Part shown: piece by piece, positions 6,301 to 6,936 of the stretch
How positions within the stretch are numbered: the first letter of the stretch is position 1
Layout of the letters: every line of letters begins with the position of its first letter
Source: Planctomycetota bacterium
GTDB lineage: Bacteria; Planctomycetota; PUPC01; JACPCR01
DNA: 6,936 nucleotides
Direction: 5' to 3'
Assembly (NCBI GenBank): GCA_030740295.1
Contig: JASLXP010000695.1
Location: 1 to 6,936, forward strand
Translations under genes and position numbers: made by a program
The notes under the pieces: generated by a model
What the model saw: the letters and a program-made list of their open reading frames with translations, nothing else
What the model was told of the DNA's origin: nothing
Database searches by the model: none

Positions 6301-6936
6301 AACCGCTCCGACATGAACGGACGCTCATCTTCAGGCAGCCCGGCCCGACGGGCCCCGGCTACTGGCTCTGCATGGATCGGCTGACAGGCAAGGGCCGTCA
6401 CCGTCTCGATCAGCGCTGGCATCCCTTCGAGGATCTTAAAGGTGAGGTCGATGGCTCATCGGTGATCCTCGCTCACAAGGAGGGACAGAAAGACGTGCCT
6501 TCCCTGGTCATCGCGAATCTGTCGCAGAAGGGAATGGAGACCGAGATTGTTCCGGGTGCGATCAGCTATGCCTGGTACAAAAAAATCCCCGTAGACGTGG
6601 CACAGTTTACCTTTGAGAAAGAGATGCCTGCGACCTTCGTCACCGTTCTTTACCCCACTCCGCCAGATTCCGCGCCGGCGAAAGTGAGCATCACCCGCGG
6701 CAAGAAAGAGGGCGATATAACCAGTGTGATTGTGGCCATCGAAGATCGAGGACGAAAATTCAACGATCAATGGCTCATCAATCATGCGGGCAATAATGTG
6801 CTTTCTGGGGAAGCCACAGAGACTGACGCCCGGGTGGTCTGTCTGCGTAAGGAGAATGGTCGGCTGACCTCCTGGTTCCTCGTGCAGGGCCGGCGACTTC
6901 TGCACGAAGACAAGCTGCTCTTTCAGGCGGCTTCGA
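3363..6936 (+). CDS. Secreted multidomain heparinase II/III-like polysaccharide lyase, 3' end missing
   Basis: The frame from GTG 3363 has no stop to the window end: 1191 codons plus one base. Residues 1-18 form a short hydrophobic leader ending V-S-A-S-A, a likely signal-peptidase site, although the n-region lacks Lys/Arg. Modules follow in order. About 20-162 is a carbohydrate-binding-like beta-sandwich. Residues 173-326 are a CBM4/9-like sandwich opening with L-L-T-N-R-S-F-E and closing with W-W-D-D-V-S-L. Residues 333-402 are a fibronectin-like part ending Y-Y-W-R-V, as in DUF4962 lyases. From about 430 comes the helical toroid, with N723-W724 and P-G-Y777-H778. From about 871 comes the C-terminal sandwich, with G-H903-C-H905, D923 and H943-N944. 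By comparison with heparinase II, Y777 and H903 would be catalytic and H905/D923/H943 would bind zinc. The predicted reaction is beta-elimination of a uronate polysaccharide outside the cytoplasm. The exact PL family and substrate cannot be read from the sequence. Confidence 0.9.
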   Translation, partial: MNPATLTILFLTSVSASAEDLILSKWDGLTADAAVLYEGKPALFWPDIAKKTSIPCQNPPGNWTPYAAFSFRVHSEKATDSRLSLIITSENEKTEGPDYYYLTFSSDFEGWRKFVFARETLGAAREPLGWDKIGRVFFSSNWAHRLDPETRIRIADFRLSTIPIPGTGKTSGELLTNRSFEIDGNHDDTPDGWSKSSFRTEAKIQLDRKVAHTGKSSVRIEGRPKCRAGLSVGFRQSHTDPEHVYLLSAWVKVDGKSNHPQRTSARLTSVNADGRVLKSDYRFCGAGPYGWRRHQWLAGLPAESVRFNLVLFHHGGGTAWWDDVSLLRARPVTALSPEQNSTVGDGKPTFRWQSDGKGELSVSTDSAFDPAKTQTFAVTGKTFSPPEPLALGKTYYWRVILKGEAGELPGITVSKGEDRVRRTSQFFAGTWKQRSAPLREKVEKLEARLAPLKDFAQRNKMWDSFSLLAGAVKRADAFASTEPDNPAEAIQNLDEAWKELGYTLPWWEKIFLDDRSLFAGLDLERPGLEKVKGKASAGDYAAARLALLKYYKARKKPSWYSRFEEPLSRRPGNRIHRTADQYLTHRMPIHSYKEPVYDLGGDFDWHIFPTIDVEWPTKIHRHFHWRTIAGAYWQTGNEKYGEEIKQQLFDWAKDNPMERWDRFRYRWAWSTLNATVRIYSSWINAWLQVRHSDAWNEDAQFVFLTELREHGRFLMTHAARTGNWVVAEARGLVELGVLFPEFKEAKAWREEGFRRLKRELQKQVLEDGVHVERTPGYHSMTMSCFMDPVRLGHLNQVEGAGIDEFISKIEKMHELYLYGSKPNRRMAQIGDAGPMSADRFLRRGYDMFRRDDMRYVVSDGKEGRPPVHRSYAFDAAGFYVSRSAWCDRNALWSIIDWGGYLGHCHDDMGHISLYAYGSDLLIDSGRYSYAWPMRAPFHQTIGHNTVMVDRKTQKRRDPLEAQWISTGQFDYFRGLTDNSEPLRHERTLIFRQPGPTGPGYWLCMDRLTGKGRHRLDQRWHPFEDLKGEVDGSSVILAHKEGQKDVPSLVIANLSQKGMETEIVPGAISYAWYKKIPVDVAQFTFEKEMPATFVTVLYPTPPDSAPAKVSITRGKKEGDITSVIVAIEDRGRKFNDQWLINHAGNNVLSGEATETDARVVCLRKENGRLTSWFLVQGRRLLHEDKLLFQAAS

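Noticed and set aside
5883..6905. Two further minus-strand open frames (5883-6422 and 6456-6905)
   Set aside because: Both are shadows of the C-terminal beta-sandwich of the lyase, with no family features or ribosome binding site of their own.
1..6936. CRISPR array, insertion sequence, integron or tRNA-linked attachment site
   Set aside because: I saw no regularly spaced repeats, no transposase or integrase motifs, no terminal inverted repeats and no tRNA-like cloverleaf.

Overview
This window reads as a piece of a carbohydrate-degradation locus from an environmental bacterium. Four genes lie on the + strand with short gaps, and the two outer ones are cut by the window edges. The gene content points by inference to the PVC superphylum (Planctomycetes, Lentisphaerae or Kiritimatiellae) or a neighbour such as Armatimonadetes or Hydrogenedentes. 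Those lineages carry large paralogous sets of URO-D-like proteins, Tat-exported Gfo/Idh/MocA oxidoreductases, FAD_oxidored proteins and multidomain heparinase II/III-like lyases. The DNA is moderately GC-rich by eye. No rRNA, tRNA or other taxonomic marker is present, so the assignment is tentative.

Layout: (1) 1-494 is the 3' part of a uroporphyrinogen-decarboxylase-like gene. (2) 495-721 is a 227-base gap, the longest here, with no convincing gene; it ends in a strong Shine-Dalgarno sequence. (3) 722-2005 is a complete Gfo/Idh/MocA oxidoreductase with a Tat-type leader and an altered catalytic motif (A-V-P where E-K-P is usual). (4) 2069-3313 is a complete FAD-dependent oxidoreductase without a leader. 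(5) 3363-6936 is the largest gene. It starts at GTG, encodes a secreted multidomain heparinase II/III-like polysaccharide lyase, and stays open for 1191 codons until the window ends.

How they may work together (inference): the exported lyase would cut a uronic-acid-containing polysaccharide by beta-elimination. The Tat-exported Gfo/Idh/MocA protein would act on a released sugar outside the cytoplasm, and the FAD enzyme would act on a product inside the cell. The URO-D-like protein, if functional, belongs to a superfamily that includes methyltransferases, so methyl-group removal is conceivable but unproven. Genes 3 to 5 are separated by 63 and 49 bases and could be one transcript; whether the URO-D-like gene belongs to it is less clear.

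I see no mobile element, CRISPR array, RNA gene or attachment site. The most unusual points are the altered catalytic motif of the Gfo/Idh/MocA protein, the missing second cysteine in the URO-D-like protein, and the gene combination itself.
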